The translations under genes and the position numbers were made by a program. Positions 11,180 to 23,090 of a stretch of DNA of 64,000 bases are shown piece after piece. The first letter of the stretch is position 1. Each line of letters opens with the position of its first letter. Origin of the DNA: Papio anubis (lineage: Eukaryota; Chordata; Mammalia; Primates; Cercopithecidae); the NCBI RefSeq assembly GCF_008728515.1, contig NC_044990.1, positions 8,701,156 to 8,765,155 of the forward strand, given 5' to 3'. Under the pieces are notes generated by a model, which had not been told where the DNA came from, searched no databases, and saw nothing but the letters and a program-made list of their open reading frames with translations.

Positions 11180-12920
11180 AAGAACAAAAGTCGCATGGGA
11201 AAGTGAGCACAAAAATGAAAAAAATAACAGAATTACAGTGAAGATGGATGAGATGGGGAGGATTGCAAGGAAGTTGAGAAAGGGACTGAGGACCTGAAGA
11301 GGCATATAAGGGCTGGACATTCCCGACAAGGTAACAAAGACACCTCTGGATGAGGTGGGACATCATCTTCATTATGGAAATAAAGGGGAAAAGCCTGAAA
11401 ACATCAGTTTCCTACCACGAAGCAAAAATCAAACTGGCTTCAGGCTTCTCTCCAACACTGGATTCCAAAAGACGACGGTGTGGCATCTGTGGGGTCTTGA
11501 GGGAGAGCTGGCAAAAACGTCCCAGAGCTGCCGTCTTCAGAAGCAGCTGAAACAGCTTCAGATCCAGCACACTCTTGTCTTGAAAAATCTATCAGAGTAC
11601 ACCCCCTTATCAAAGGGGTGCATGGCTGCAGGGGGTGTGGTGTAAGGCGATTTAGAAATCTTACTCCGTGCAGACCCTAAACTTGGGAGGCCGCTGGTCA
11701 CACCCTGGGAGGACCTCAGCCAGCGGGAAGCCCTGTGCCTCCTCTCTGCTCCATCTCTAATGCCAAGAAACATTTTATGCATAAAATTACGTTATTTCCA
11801 ATTTGTTAAATTGTATATATTAAGTCCATAAAGAGACCAAGAAAATGTATAAAAACATTGATGACTTCATGGTGGTATTATAACTAATTTTTAAACAAAA
11901 CATGTTGTCTAAATTTTCCAGACTGAAAAAATACTTTTTAGCAAGAAAGGTGCTTTTAAAGTCACCATAAACAATTATATATCCATCCTACGAACGTGGT
12001 CTTAAAATCAAAAGTGAAGAGCAAAAACAGCAGAAGGAAGTGCATGAATATGTTGATAACGTTTATCTCTGAATGGGGGGGCTGTTTTGCCTTCCATTTC
12101 CCTATGTTTGAAGTGTCACCTCTGTAATGTAATAATAGAGCAAACACAATAGTTGAGGAAACACTGCTGCCCACTAGGACATAAACCAAGTCTCCTCCAA
12201 AATGCTGCGACCCCAACCTCTGATTTTATCTTTTAAATCAGCTAGGTTTTCTCCCCTAAAAAGAAGCATATTGTATCATTACTCTTTAAAGTTAGGTGAC
12301 TTAACAGGCATACAGACTTAAACACCTTCTGGAAAGGTGATGTGTCAAGTTTAACTAAGATTTGTTTTGTTCTGAAAAGAGCAGGGGCACGTTCCCAGGT
12401 GAGGGGACTCCAGGAAACACTGGCTGTGTCCGATGGGCCCTCACCTGGAGAAACAAGCGCTCGACGCCTCCACCCTCCACCCGGACTCAGCAGGAAAGGG
12501 GTGCAGAGCTGAAGACAGACTCGTCTATAAAAACCCCAAGGGCTGTTTCCAGGAGCTACTCACTGCCCCGTGCCCCGCACCCTGCCCCCCTGTGCAGGTA
12601 CCGGAGCTGCTGTCCAGCCTTCCCCAGGCTCTCCACGCCTCCTTCCACCCCACGCCAACCTGCACCACCCAACTCCCCACCGTCTCTTACTGACCACCCG
12701 CCTCAACTCCCGCATAGCCTGGAAACTGCAAAGCTGCCTGGCAGCAAGAGGGGACGGGGACAAGTTGTTTGAAACCAATAAAAAGAAATATACAAACCTG
12801 CATGTTCTGCACATGTATCACAGAACTTAAAGTATTAAAAAAAATGCACTCCAAATTGGTAAGCTGATGTTACCTGTGGTGAGGTAAATGTGATTGGAAG
12901 GTGGTCATGAAACCCTTACC
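11180..12920. other. Unassigned sequence, possible old L1 traces
   Basis: Bases 11770-12160 are AT-rich, and phrases such as gttgataacgtttatctctgaatgggg resemble old L1 3' ends, but they are too diverged to call. Bases 12550-12720 are C-rich. No gene recognised. Confidence 0.35.
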
Positions 12921-13107
12921 TTATTTTTTATTTTAAAATTTAAAAAAATCTTAATTGTGGTAAAAAGCACATGAAATTTACCATCTTAATCATTTTCAAG
13001 TGTACAGTTCAGCAGTGTTCAGTGTATTCACTTTATTGTGCAACAGATCTCCAGACTTTTTTCATTTTGCAAAACTGAAACGCTGTGCCTACTGAACAAC
13101 AAACCCA

Positions 13108-13456
13108 GGCTGGGCACAGTGGCTCACGCCTGTAATCCCAGCACTTTGGGAGGCCGAGGCAGATGAATCACTTGAGGTCAGGAGTTCGAGACCAGCCTGG
13201 TCAACATGCTGAAACTTCATCTCTGTTAAAAATACAAAAATTAGCTGGGCATGGTAGAGGGTGTCTGTAATCCCAGCTACTCAGAAGGCTGAAGCAGGAG
13301 AATCGCTTGAACCTTGGAGGTGGAGGTTGCAGTGAGCCAAGATGGCACTGCTGCTCTCCAGCCTGGGCCACAGAGCAAGACTCTGTCTCACAATAAATAA
13401 ATAAATACGTGCATACATACATACATGCATAAATACATAAATAAATAAAAAATACA
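13108..13456 (+). mobile_element. AluS SINE with (ATAC/AAAT)n tail
   Basis: Starts ggctgggcacagtggctcacgcc and has the AluS-type gaggtcaggagttcgagaccagcctggtcaacatg. The A-tail has expanded into a mixed tetranucleotide microsatellite (about 13391-13456). The flanks share an aacaaca duplication. Inserted in the antisense L1. Confidence 0.9.
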
Positions 13457-13825
13457 AAACAACAGACTTCAATTTTCCCCTCCCTCCAACTCCTGGTGAC
13501 CACCATTCTACTTTCTGATTCTATGAATTTGACTATTTCAGACATCTCATATAAATAGAATCACATAGTGAAACCCAGACCCTGTCCCAAATCTTCCTAA
13601 CACATAGTATTTGTCTTTTTCTGACTGGCATGCTTTACTTAGCATAATGTCTTCACATTGTAGCATGTGTCAGGATTTCCTCCTTTTTTAAGGCTGAATA
13701 GTATTTCATTGTATGGATACACCACATTTCATTTATTCATTCATCTGTCAATGGATACAACAGCCACCCTTTGAACATGGGTGTGCAAATACAAGTTTGA
13801 GATCCTGCTTTCACTTCTTTTAGAA

Positions 13826-14328
13826 CAAGTAATCCCTGCTTACTTGTTCCTCAGGATACATTGCAAGACCCCCAGGGGCTGCCTGAAACTGCAGATAGTA
13901 CCAAACCCTACAGTGGTTTTTTTCCCTATACATGACATACTTATGATCAAGTTTAATTTATAAATTAGGCACAGTAAGTGATTAACAGCAAGAACTGATA
14001 ATAAAACAAAACAGTTATAACCAATATGTCAGTATTACTACTATGGCACTTTGGTGCCATTATTAAGTGTAATAAGGATTACTTAAACACAGCACCACCG
14101 AGATAGCTACCAAGTGACTCATGAATAGGGAGTGTAGACACTGGAAAACGAGAGGATTTATGTCCTGGGTGGGATAGAACTGACCTAGTGGGATTTCATC
14201 ACACTACTCAGAATGACAAGTGATTTATAACTCATGAATTGTCTATTTCTGGAATTTCCCATTTAACATTTTCAGACTAAGGTTGACCATGGGTAGCTGA
14301 AACCACAGATAAGGGGGGGAAACTACAG
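13826..14328 (-). mobile_element. Tigger/MER2-type (pogo-like) DNA transposon remnant
   Basis: The left end (aagtaatccctgcttac, then gcaagacccccaggggctgcctgaaactgcagatag) and the right end (ccacagataagggggg...actacag, followed by ta) are degraded terminal inverted repeats of the CAGTAGTCCCCCCTTATC type. Interior landmarks include gtttaatttataaattaggcacagtaag. The TA at the right end fits TA-targeted insertion. It lacks a transposase-length frame. Confidence 0.75.
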
Positions 14329-14694
14329 TATAATCGGTCCTGAGATTGCTGGATCGTATGACAGTTCTATTTTTAATTTTATGGAAACCACCATAGTGTT
14401 ATTTTAGTTTTATTATTTGAATATTTTACAACAAAAAATATATTTATGCATTATTCATGTAATTAAGGGTAAAGGAAAAAATTAGTCTAGACAGATGTAG
14501 TTCAAAGGAGACCAAGAACCAACTAATAGTGGTTTTGGCAGCAGCTAAGAATGGGCATGTTTGGTGGTCAGTGGTCTACCAAATGGCCAGTGAAGTGGAA
14601 GTGCTGAATACTAAAGACCAAGCATTTAATTAGCATTACTAATTGTTTTGTTATTCACAAGTATCCACTATCCTTGCCTGTGGGAGGCTTATAA

Positions 14695-14945
14695 AGTCCC
14701 CACCTAACAGTGGCCATATGAGTTGCTTTGGCCAATGAACCACGAGCAGGATTGCCTTGCGCCCATTCCAGGGAGATGCTTTAGGAGCAGGGCCATGATT
14801 TTCATGTCCTCCTTCCCGTCTGCTGAGTTAACCAGCCATGTCCCACACACAGGCTGTGACGGCAGTCTGGGGCCCAAAGGGAAGGTGCGTTCAACAGAGC
14901 TGCAGCCAAACTTTGACGCACAGGAAGTGTGAATGAGAAATCGAA
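14695..14945 (+). mobile_element. LTR-like remnant (MaLR/ERVL type suspected)
   Basis: gttgctttggccaatgaaccacgagcag matches a phrase I associate with old mammalian LTRs ('TTGCTTTGGCCAATGGAATGTGAGC'). The rest is too decayed to name. A second, better copy of the same type may lie at 24468-24895. Confidence 0.35.
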
Positions 14946-14970
14946 TTTGGTAGTTGAAAATGGCTGGACT

Positions 14971-15570
14971 GGCTGGGGGCGGTGGCTCACGCCTATAATC
15001 CCAGCGCGTTGGGAGGCCGAGGTGGGTGGATCCCTTCAGCTCAGGAGTTCAAGACCAGCCTAGGCAACATTGTGAAACCTCATCTCTAAAAAAAACTACA
15101 AAAATTGGCCAGGCATGGTGGCTCACGCCTGTAATTCCAGCACTTTGGGAAGCTGAGACGGGCAGATCACCTGAGGTCGGGAGTTCGAGACCAGCCTGAC
15201 CAACATGGAGAAACCCCGTCTTTACTAAAAGTATAAAATTAGCCCAGGCATGGTGGTGCAGGTCTGTAATCCCAGCTACTTGGGAGGCTGAGGCAGGAGA
15301 ATCACTTGAACCCGGGAGGTGGAGTTTGCAGTGAGCTGAGATTGGGCCACTGCACTCTAGCCTGGGCAACAGAGCAAGACTCCATCTCAAAAAAAAAAAA
15401 AAAAAAAAAAAAATTAGCCAGCTCTGGTGGTGAGAGCCTATAGTACCAACTATCTGGGGGGCTGAGGCAGGGGGATTGCTTGAACCTGAGAGGTCGAGGC
15501 TGCAGTGAGCCAAGATCATGCCCCTGCATTCCAGCCTGGGTGACAAAGTGTCTCAAAAAAAAAAAAAAAG
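14971..15570 (+). mobile_element. AluJ SINE split by an AluS
   Basis: The left arm (ggctgggggcggtggctcacgcctataatcc ... caagaccagcctaggcaacattgtgaaacc) runs to 15106. The right arm resumes at 15416 (agccagctctggtggtgagagcc) and ends with poly(A) at 15570. The intervening 15107-15415 is a younger AluS plus its target-site duplication. Confidence 0.9.
15107..15415 (+). mobile_element. AluS SINE nested in AluJ
   Basis: Complete AluS starting ggccaggcatggtggctcacgcc. The bases aaaaatt stand both just before it (15100-15106) and at the end of its poly(A) (15409-15415), the expected target-site duplication, although the A-tail makes its exact length ambiguous. Confidence 0.92.
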
Positions 15571-16930
15571 CTGGACTTATTTTTATACCACAGGACACTC
15601 TGGTCTGCCTCATGCAAGCAGTCTACCCAGAACTTCTTACCTACATGAGGACCGTGAACTCGGAGTGGGAAAAGGGATCTGTAAACCAGAGGCCTCCTCC
15701 GCTCCAGGAGCTCTCAGTCTTCTGAAGGTGGGTACACATCGCCCCCAGGCCAGGAAAAATTCCCAACACCATAATGTGTCCACATGGCATTCCAGGGATG
15801 GGGCCTCACTGCTCACGACTTGGCCTCTCAGAAATTAGCCAGAGCCCTGTCAGCCTGAAAGGGACAAAGAGCATTGCCCTGAACGTTCCCTGGTATGTTA
15901 AACACTCCCTTGTACGATCATCAGAACAAACTTCAGACGTAGGAGGAATACAAGGACTATTCCAGAGGAGGCTGCACCCCGTTCTCTCCCATCAAAAACC
16001 TTCTCACGTTAAGGCAGAGGAGTAGTAGCTCCATCTCATGAACTGTCTTCCAAAATGCAGTGTTAAGAGGATTGACCAACGTGTGAGGCTAGAAAGGGCA
16101 ACCAGCCCATTGTCTCTGGAGCAATGGCAGGCACAGCATGTGGCAGCCGCTTCCAGAGTGCCCTCTGTCAGGAGAAGGACAATCAGCTTCACTCTGGTAG
16201 AGTGACATCTCCCTGCTTTGCTTGCAGAGTTTTACCTGGTTGGCACCAGTCCCATTAAAAGGGAAGGTAAAACTGGGCCCTGAGTTTAGCCTCATTCTGT
16301 GGAAATGGCTAAAAATTTCCCTTTCTATTCATTTGTTGTCTTAGTATTTTTTTTCACCAGAAGACTATGCGAGAAAAGTATTTTAGACAAGCTGTGGCAA
16401 AAGAAAACTGAATCATTACAAGGATTAATCATCACTGGCCAAAAAATAAAAAAAAAAGAAAAGAAAAGAAAAGATAAAAGCCTGACGTTAACTCCATGAA
16501 AGCAGGTATGAAATCAAGGGCACCAGGCTCTTCTGGCTAATGTTCTCATTTTTCTGGCCTATCTCCAGCTGGCCTGAAATGTTGACGCAATTGCTGAGAA
16601 ACAATGACAAATAAAAACATGGTGGAAATCCGTAGGACTTCAGGTTTTCTGAGATTCTGTGAAACAGACGTTTGTTGAAGCAAATGTCAATTCTCAAGTC
16701 TTGGTAAAAACATTCTAAGTATACGGTTTTACTGTCTCTATTGAAATGTACGATGTCGAAGCTGAGGCCTATGAGGTGGGTGTTTTCTCCTGACACTCTA
16801 TGCCCGTGGCAGTGGTGGGAGTTCCCCCTACGTGCCCTAGTCAATTAGCCCTTCCTTAATGAGCACTGTCCAGTCTCCCTTTGAAGACAAGGGTGCTCTA
16901 GGGAGGAGAATGGTGCCCGGGTACAAGGAA
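15571..16930. other. Unassigned non-coding sequence
   Basis: No gene or repeat family recognised, apart from an (AAAAG)n-like A-rich tract at about 16445-16475. Codon frames are short and structureless. Confidence 0.4.
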
Positions 16931-16934
16931 TTCA

Positions 16935-17115
16935 GAATTCTGCCCTCTGACTTCAGCATTAAGGAATCTTGGGCAAGTCATAGCATCTCTGGCCTCATTT
17001 CTTCTGTCTATAAAATGAGGGCAAAATAATTATGGCCCATATATTCTATTATCTGATTTGTTAGGACAAATGTCATGACCACATCGGCATGAAATGTGGA
17101 TGAGACTGAGAAGTA
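16935..17115 (+). mobile_element. MIR SINE fragment
   Basis: ctgacttcagcattaaggaatcttgggcaagtcatagcatctctggcctcatttcttctgtctataaaatgagggcaaaataat follows the MIR core order 'CTTGGGCAAGTTA ... CCTCAGTTTCCTCATCTGTAAAATG'. Confidence 0.7.
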
Positions 17116-17119
17116 CATC

Positions 17120-17680
17120 AGAGACACTTAATCAGGATGGTGAAAGAAGAGAATCAGGGTAGAAACACCTCATCCCCTGCTCTCCCGGCCAGCTGGCGGG
17201 GAGCAGGGGCAGGGAGCAGAGACTGGTGGTGGAGCCAGTTTGAAAACATAAGTGTGAATGAAATGTATGGTATACTTGCTATATCTATGTTGCCTTTTTA
17301 GTAAATTGCATAACATATGTATGATTCTAGATGCCATATATTATGATTTTAGATAGATAGATAAAGAATATGTTTCAGTTGTTCTCACTTGATGCTTTTA
17401 TTATGTCTAAAAATTTTCAAGTTAGAGGAATCCTGTGGATGGTATTAAGGAGAAAAACCCAAAGAATATAGGTCTGCCTCTGATATTTTCATTAATGAAT
17501 CCTTTTCAATTTCCATCCTGGTGCCTCAATGTGGGGAGCAGAGCCAATAAGCAGGTCTCTCTTTAAACATGGGGAGATAACAGGCATCATTCTGGCGTGG
17601 GTTAGCCGTCCCTTTGCATCTGAACCTTTTCAAATTGACACATAAAGCTGATGCTAGCAGTTAGCAGAATGCTGCATCCT
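17120..17680. other. Unassigned non-coding sequence
   Basis: AT-rich with a short (GATA)n-like run at about 17352-17364. No gene or repeat family recognised. Confidence 0.4.
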
Positions 17681-17696
17681 TGTAAAGAGAATTTCT

Positions 17697-17987
17697 GTTT
17701 TCTGAGACAGAGTCTTGCTCTGTCACCCAGGCTGGAGTGCAGTGGCCCAATCTCAGCTCACTGCAACCTCCACCTCCCAGGTTCAAGCAGTTCTCCTGCC
17801 TCAGCCTCCCGAGTAGCTGGGATTACAGGCGCCCGCCACCACGCCTGGCTAATTTTTGTATTTTTAGTAGAGACGAGGCTTCATTCACCATGTTGGCCAG
17901 GATGGCCTCGATCTCTTGACCTTGTGATCTGCTCGCTTCAGCCTCCCAAAGTGCTGGGATTACAGGCATGAGCCACCACGCCTGGCC
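17697..17987 (-). mobile_element. AluS SINE, antisense
   Basis: Antisense Alu running from ttttctgagacagagtcttgctctgtc to gccaccacgcctggcc. It is flanked by tgtaaagagaatttct (17681-17696) and tgtaaagataatttct (17988-18003), a 16-bp target-site duplication with one mismatch, so both boundaries are secure. Confidence 0.95.
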
Positions 17988-18003
17988 TGTAAAGATAATT
18001 TCT

Positions 18004-20330
18004 ATGCCATTCTAGGTGCGACTATAAACTGAGCGGAAGCTCGTGCTTTCACACCTGGCACCAACGTACAGGTACATGAACATACTGTGCATTATTTACA
18101 TTACAATTTTCCAAGAAAATAAACAATAACAACAAAAACCTGAAGCAGTAATTAGCAAAAACAAAAAGTGTGTGTATGTGTGTGGGGAGGGATGAGTCAC
18201 TGTCATTTGGAAAAATCTTAGTGCATTTCTTATGTATACCCATTTGGGAGCATTCTTTAGCTAATCTACATAAAATCAACTTGGGCTTCATCAACTCTGC
18301 TGGAAAAAGAAGATGAAACACACCTTGTGACCACCAGCAAGGGATCTAGGGGAGGACAGATTTTTTAATTACATCATTAATTTCCAAAGACACAGCCATT
18401 GTTCTTGAGCTCACCAAACATAAAAATGCACCAGAGAAAACGTAATTTTGAGTGCTAATAAAAAGAACACAAAAGGTTTCATTCACCAGCAATCTCTGCT
18501 TCCTTTAATTTACAGGTTTCAGAAAGCAACAGTGTCATTGAACTACAGGGTCACAGAGCCGCCTCCCGGTGGAACGCTGATTAGATGGCCTTCCCTGACG
18601 TACATTCAGTAAATGAGTGGATGACAGCCAACTCCTCATCACCCAGACACAGCGGACCTGGTGATCATGGTGAACGTGTTCACAGGAAGTAGGGCCAATC
18701 ACTGCCCGGCTGGTGTGGGTCTGCTGCACACAGAGCCCTTGGCTGATTTTATTTCAGACATCCTCTCAACTGATACCCTCTTGCCAAAGGAAGAAAGCAT
18801 TACTGCAGATAACACAAAATGGTAATTAATCAGCCCGAGGCTTTCCTTAAATTCCTTCTCTCTACTTCCTGAGAGGCAATTTCTGGAATTTCCATCTGCA
18901 TCACACAGGACAACTGCTACATTAGTTACTGGGTTGGCCACAGAATGACTAAGAGTAGTTCTCACTTCTCTTGGAATTATGGAGTAGACTCCACAAGGGA
19001 GGGGTTCGCAGGGCACCTTCACTATACTGGTCATGTTTCATAGCTTGAGCTGGGTGATGGGAACATGAGCGTCATGTTATTCCCTAGCCCTTTTCTTACA
19101 TATCTCAAATATAGCATAGCATATTCTTTCTAAGAAAAGTAGACTCAAATACGAGGGCTTTGGGAACTAATTCAATTCTCATAAATTATTTATGTCCGTA
19201 TGCCCTTTTTTGCTCCAGATAAGAATTATTTCACGCAATTAAAATTTTCTCCACTCAGAAGAATGTCTTGCTATCATTTAAATGATAAAGATATACATAA
19301 AAAAGAAATAGTAAGAGCAAAGCACTATTTTTTGTGTGTGTGTGGGGGTGATCCCTGTTCTAGCTTCACGCCCCTCATCAAAGATAGCCAATCTCTCTTT
19401 TCTACTCCTATAGGTACATATATTTCCACATTGCACTTCCAAATGTAATGTGAGGTTTTACTCATGCATCTTGTTCATCTTTTCTGGGCATTGATCACTT
19501 AAGGTAGGCAAGAAGCAAGGACTAATGTCCTGGGCTAGAAGGGACGGGAATGTTTGGAAGGAAAACTTCCATGATTAGAGAGACAGCTATGATCTTAATG
19601 GAAAAATTTTGATGGGAATCGCGACATGTTAAACTTGCCCTAGAATCATGTGCCCAGAGACTTGTGCAAGACGTTCCAAGTGCAGGAACAGAAGGGCAAC
19701 AGTCACTAGCTGGGGTCCTTGAGACCTTTTGGTTAGAACCAGCAGGTCTCTTGGCTCAAGGGCTGAGTGCTGAGATAAGGAGCCTAAATGGGCCGGGCAC
19801 AAACGGGTCAAAACTGAGCAATGGAGCCGGTTTTATGATTTAAACTGACTCCAAAGAGGCTGCACATGTGGTTTGTTTATAACTGAGATGAAGTAGATTT
19901 TTCTAAGGGCCATTCATCTCAGAGCATCAGGAGCTGGGTGATTCTCGGCTGAGCAGAAGCAAGGTCACGTGTGAGGAACAGAGCTGTGGTCCTACGGTCC
20001 CGACCTAAAGAGGGGTCCCTTTTTATCCCTTGGGTAGTCACGGAAGATACAAGTATCAAATCTTGGCAAGCCTGCCACTTTATGGCTGCTTTGGGACAAA
20101 AGCTCTTCTTTCTACAACTCCTCGGAATGAGAATCTCCAGCATAAAGTGGGACTCATCAGCTGCCCCAGTGCATGCGTGGACACTTGCTGTGTGCAGACA
20201 CAGGGCGCTGAGAGCCAGGCTGCCCCTCGTCAGGCTGTGAGCATCTCCCATCACTTGGGGCTTCCTTACTCTTCCTCCACACCTTTCTTTTCCTTCTTCG
20301 GGTGTCTAACGTGAAATTCTTTTGTGGAGA
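18004..20330. other. Unassigned non-coding sequence
   Basis: About 2.3 kb without a recognised repeat family, apart from small (TG)n runs at 18168-18185 and 19332-19346. Frames of around 111 codons occur on the minus strand (18699-19034, 19919-20254), but I see no domain or splice context. Confidence 0.4.
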
Positions 20331-20410
20331 TTTTTTTCTCTTACAATCTTTTAAAATTGGGGATAATAATTCACTTGCTATAAAATTCACCACTTTAAAG
20401 TATATAATTC
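20331..20410 (-). mobile_element. Possible antisense L1M 3' end scrap
   Basis: tataaaattcaccactttaaagtatataattca resembles the antisense L1 motif seen better at 12970 and 33650. Short and immediately followed by an Alu. Confidence 0.4.
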
Positions 20411-20673
20411 AGCCAGGCATGGTGGCTCACACCTGTAATGCCAGCACTTTGGGAGGCAGAGGCAAGTAGATCACCTGAGGTCAGGAGTTCGAGACCAGCC
20501 TGACCAACATGGTGAAACCCTGTCTCTACTAAAAATACAAAATGAGCCGGGCATGGTGGTGGGCACCTGTAATCTCAGCTACTTGGGAGGCTGAGGCAGG
20601 GGAATCGCTTGAACCCGGGAGGTGGAGGATGCACTATACTCCAGCCCAGGCAACAAGAGTGAAACTCTATCTC

Positions 20674-20705
<32 letters not shown>

Positions 20706-20706
20706 C
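20411..20706 (+). mobile_element. AluS SINE with internal deletion and (TA)n tail
   Basis: Starts gccaggcatggtggctcacacc. In the right arm the segment usually reading 'gttgcagtgagccgagatcgcgccactgc' is collapsed to gatgcactata, about 25 bp missing. Poly(A) 20674-20690 is followed by (TA)n to 20706. Confidence 0.92.
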
Positions 20707-21214
20707 TTTCAGTGATCTTATTGTAAACTTGTTCCTTTAGCAGAGCCTGCTTTGCTTTTTGGTGCTGCAGACTGTTCTCTGCCGTGGTTCTTTTGGGTGG
20801 TGTTCTTCCTGCGTTTGTTTCTCTCTGACAAAGATGAACTAGAACAAAGCAGGAGCTCTGCTTTCCCCTCCAGCTGCCTCTGTCCTCACCTGCAGTTGGC
20901 AAGGATGCCCCTGCCTGCAGTCCTACCATTGATTGGCATCTGACTGCCCACTGGCTCCCCATTTGCTAAGAGCGCACTTCAACCTGCCTCATGATATTTG
21001 GTGGAGGGAGGGCGCTAATAATTCACATAGACTCCATTGATTTTTGCCATCTTCTCGGTTCCTCTTACTCCCCCTTTTTCCCTAGAGATGCAGTTAGGAA
21101 ACTAGCTAACAGTCCTTGAAGCCAAACTGAGTTTCTGAATTTACTGCATTCCTAAAATAGTGGGGAAAAAAATCAAGAACTGGGCCTCAAGAAAATCACA
21201 TACTAGCAAATTGT
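20707..21214. other. Unassigned non-coding sequence
   Basis: No gene or repeat family recognised. Confidence 0.4.
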
Positions 21215-21590
21215 GTTCCTGTCTGATTGTGTTGTAAGAAAAACCAGGTTCTTGTCACACCACCAGGAAAATTTAGGCACACAGACACGTTGTAGGGTGA
21301 GTAGGGCAGGGTTTACTGGGTGAAAGAGAAAAAAGGAAAGAGGAGCTCTCAGCAAAGTGAGAGTCCTGCTGGCAGGCCCCCACCTTACAGACTGAATCCC
21401 AGGCCACCATACAGGACCCCAAGAGGCCAGGCTCCTCCCCCACTGCAAACAGGGTGAACTTTCCCTGGCTCCATCCCCTTACCCCAGTGCACAGGTGGCC
21501 ATTACATAGAGAGCATCAGTCGGGAAAGGGCAGGCTTCATCCAGGACCAGCGGTTCGGTTTTTCAGCCTTCAAGCTGTTTTAGGCTTGAA
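21215..21590 (-). mobile_element. Class I ERV-type solo LTR, antisense
   Basis: On the minus strand this reads ctctttcacccagtaaaccctgccc, then gtgtctgtgtgcctaaattttcctggtggtgtgacaagaacc. This is the polyadenylation/R-U5 arrangement of class I (gamma-like) ERV LTRs, here with a decayed AATAAA. No internal viral sequence is seen next to it, so it looks like a solo LTR. Subfamily not assigned. Confidence 0.6.
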
Positions 21591-21599
21591 GGTAGACTT

Positions 21600-22495
21600 T
21601 TGCCAGAGACGTTGACTGTCTCCTGTCTCTATCAATAGTGAAGCGGTCTGGCAAATCCACACCTTCAGGGATATGACATGTGCTGAGAAAGGATATTCTT
21701 TGATGTTTAGAAAATAATGGGATGGCTCAAACAAGTGAATATCTTTCTCCATGAGAATAGAGAGTTCAGGAGACATAGCCAGGGAATATCTGGTATTTGT
21801 CTGATTTCACTGCACAAAATGACCATCCAATGGCCAGAAATAACCATGGATGCATACAACTTTATGAGAATACAATGAAGAGAATTCCAAACTCAGAAAA
21901 TATTAAGAATTAAGGAGTATTCATTTTCCAAAAACAATGATGCATTTTTGTGTTGCTGAAATTTTGTTGTACTGGATGTGGCTGACAGCAAATGGGTCAG
22001 AGACTGCAGAGATTTCCGTACTGATAATTTTTACACTCGAATATGGATCCCTCAGAATGTAGAGTAGGATGAACCCTCAGAAACTCAGGACCATATAGCT
22101 GTGTGATTACCCACAATTATGGGCCAGATCAGAGTGGATTTTTGTATTTTAAATTGATGTTGCTGGAGACTTCCTCCATAAAAGCTAATGAAAACCATAT
22201 CTCCTGGAATTCTAGTAAAGTTGAGAGGTGAAGAAAGATGGTAAATTAGCAGTTCAGACAGCTGCTTCTCTACCCACAGAACCCTGAAGAACCACCAGGC
22301 AGGAGACTGGCTCACACAGCCTCGTAAATGATGGCAGTGTTGTGAATTGCCTTCCCCTGGGAGCTTAGGAAAAGCAGAGAGGGCAGGTCCCATCCTCAGC
22401 TCATTCAACAGATCCTGAGTTGGATAGAAGCCTCTGAAGTTTCCACGAGCTTCCCGATGATTCTGCACAGCACACCAATATTTCAGAACCTCGAA
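21600..22495. other. Unassigned non-coding sequence
   Basis: No gene or repeat family recognised. A 143-codon minus-strand frame (22085-22516) lacks any recognisable feature. Confidence 0.4.
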
Positions 22496-22496
22496 T

Positions 22497-22700
22497 ACAA
22501 TGAAAACAGTTTGCATTTGAAATCAAGTAGGCATGAGTTCAATTTTAGAGTCATGCATTGGGTGACCTTGAGCCAGTTGCTTCTCTCTGAGCTTCAGTTG
22601 TCTCTACATTACCTACCTTGCAGGGCTATTGCGAAGATTCATTTAATGGATGCACTGAGAGTTGATCTCAGCGCTTGACACTTCGTGGATGATTAATAAA
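22497..22700 (+). mobile_element. MIR SINE
   Basis: gcatgagttcaattttagagtcatg, ggtgaccttgagccagttgcttctctctgagcttcagttgtct, ttgcagggctattgcgaagattcatttaatgg and cgcttgacacttcgtggatgattaataaa follow the full MIR core in order. Confidence 0.8.
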
Positions 22701-22710
22701 CATAGCTTCC

Positions 22711-23090
22711 GTATTAGTCGGCTTGGACTAACTCCTCTGACAAAGTACCACGAGCAGATGCCTCAAACAACCACAATTTATTTTCTCATGGCTCTTGAGG
22801 CTGGGGGTCCAGGGTCAAGATGTTGGCAGGGTTGGTTTCTCCTGACACCCCTCTCCTTGGTTTGCAGATGGCCACCTTTTCACTGTGTCCTCACGGGCCT
22901 TTTCTCTGTGTCCACGTCCCATGTCTCTTCCTCTTCTTATAAGGGCACCAGTCTTATTGGATTAGGGCCCCATTCTATGACCTCATTTAACCTTCATCAT
23001 CTCCTTAAAGGCCATGTTTCCACATACAGTCACATAGGGGTTAGAGCTTCAACCTATGAATTGCGGGGGCCACAACTTAGTCCACAACAT
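22711..23090 (-). mobile_element. MLT1-type (ERVL-MaLR) LTR, antisense
   Basis: Antisense landmarks in order: gtattagtcggcttggactaactcc, caaagtaccacgagcag, tttattttctcatggctcttgaggctggg, ggtttgcagatggccacc, tcactgtgtcctcac, cttataagggcaccagtc, gacctcatttaacc and cacaacttagtccacaac. Length of about 380 bp indicates a nearly complete LTR. Confidence 0.8.

Larger units (their letters stand above)
12925..14400 (-). mobile_element. L1M-type LINE fragment, antisense, carrying two insertions
   Basis: Antisense L1 3' landmarks occur in order: ttaattgtggtaaaaagcacatgaaatttaccatc, agtgtacagttcagcagtgttc, ctccctccaactcctggtgaccacc, ggctgaatagtatttcattgtatggatacacc, and finally attgctggatcgtatgacagttc at about 14345. 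The element is split by an AluS (13108-13456) and by a Tigger/MER2 element (13826-14328), so it is older than both. Confidence 0.8.

Noticed and set aside
12362..12772. 136-codon Pro-rich + frame
   Set aside because: C-rich composition explains the lack of stops; the opposite strand and other frames are open too. No family resemblance.
15049..15546. 165-codon minus-strand frame and many similar ones across the window
   Set aside because: These are antisense Alu translations (SPRLECSG.., SWDYR.., HHAWL.. type peptides), not genes.
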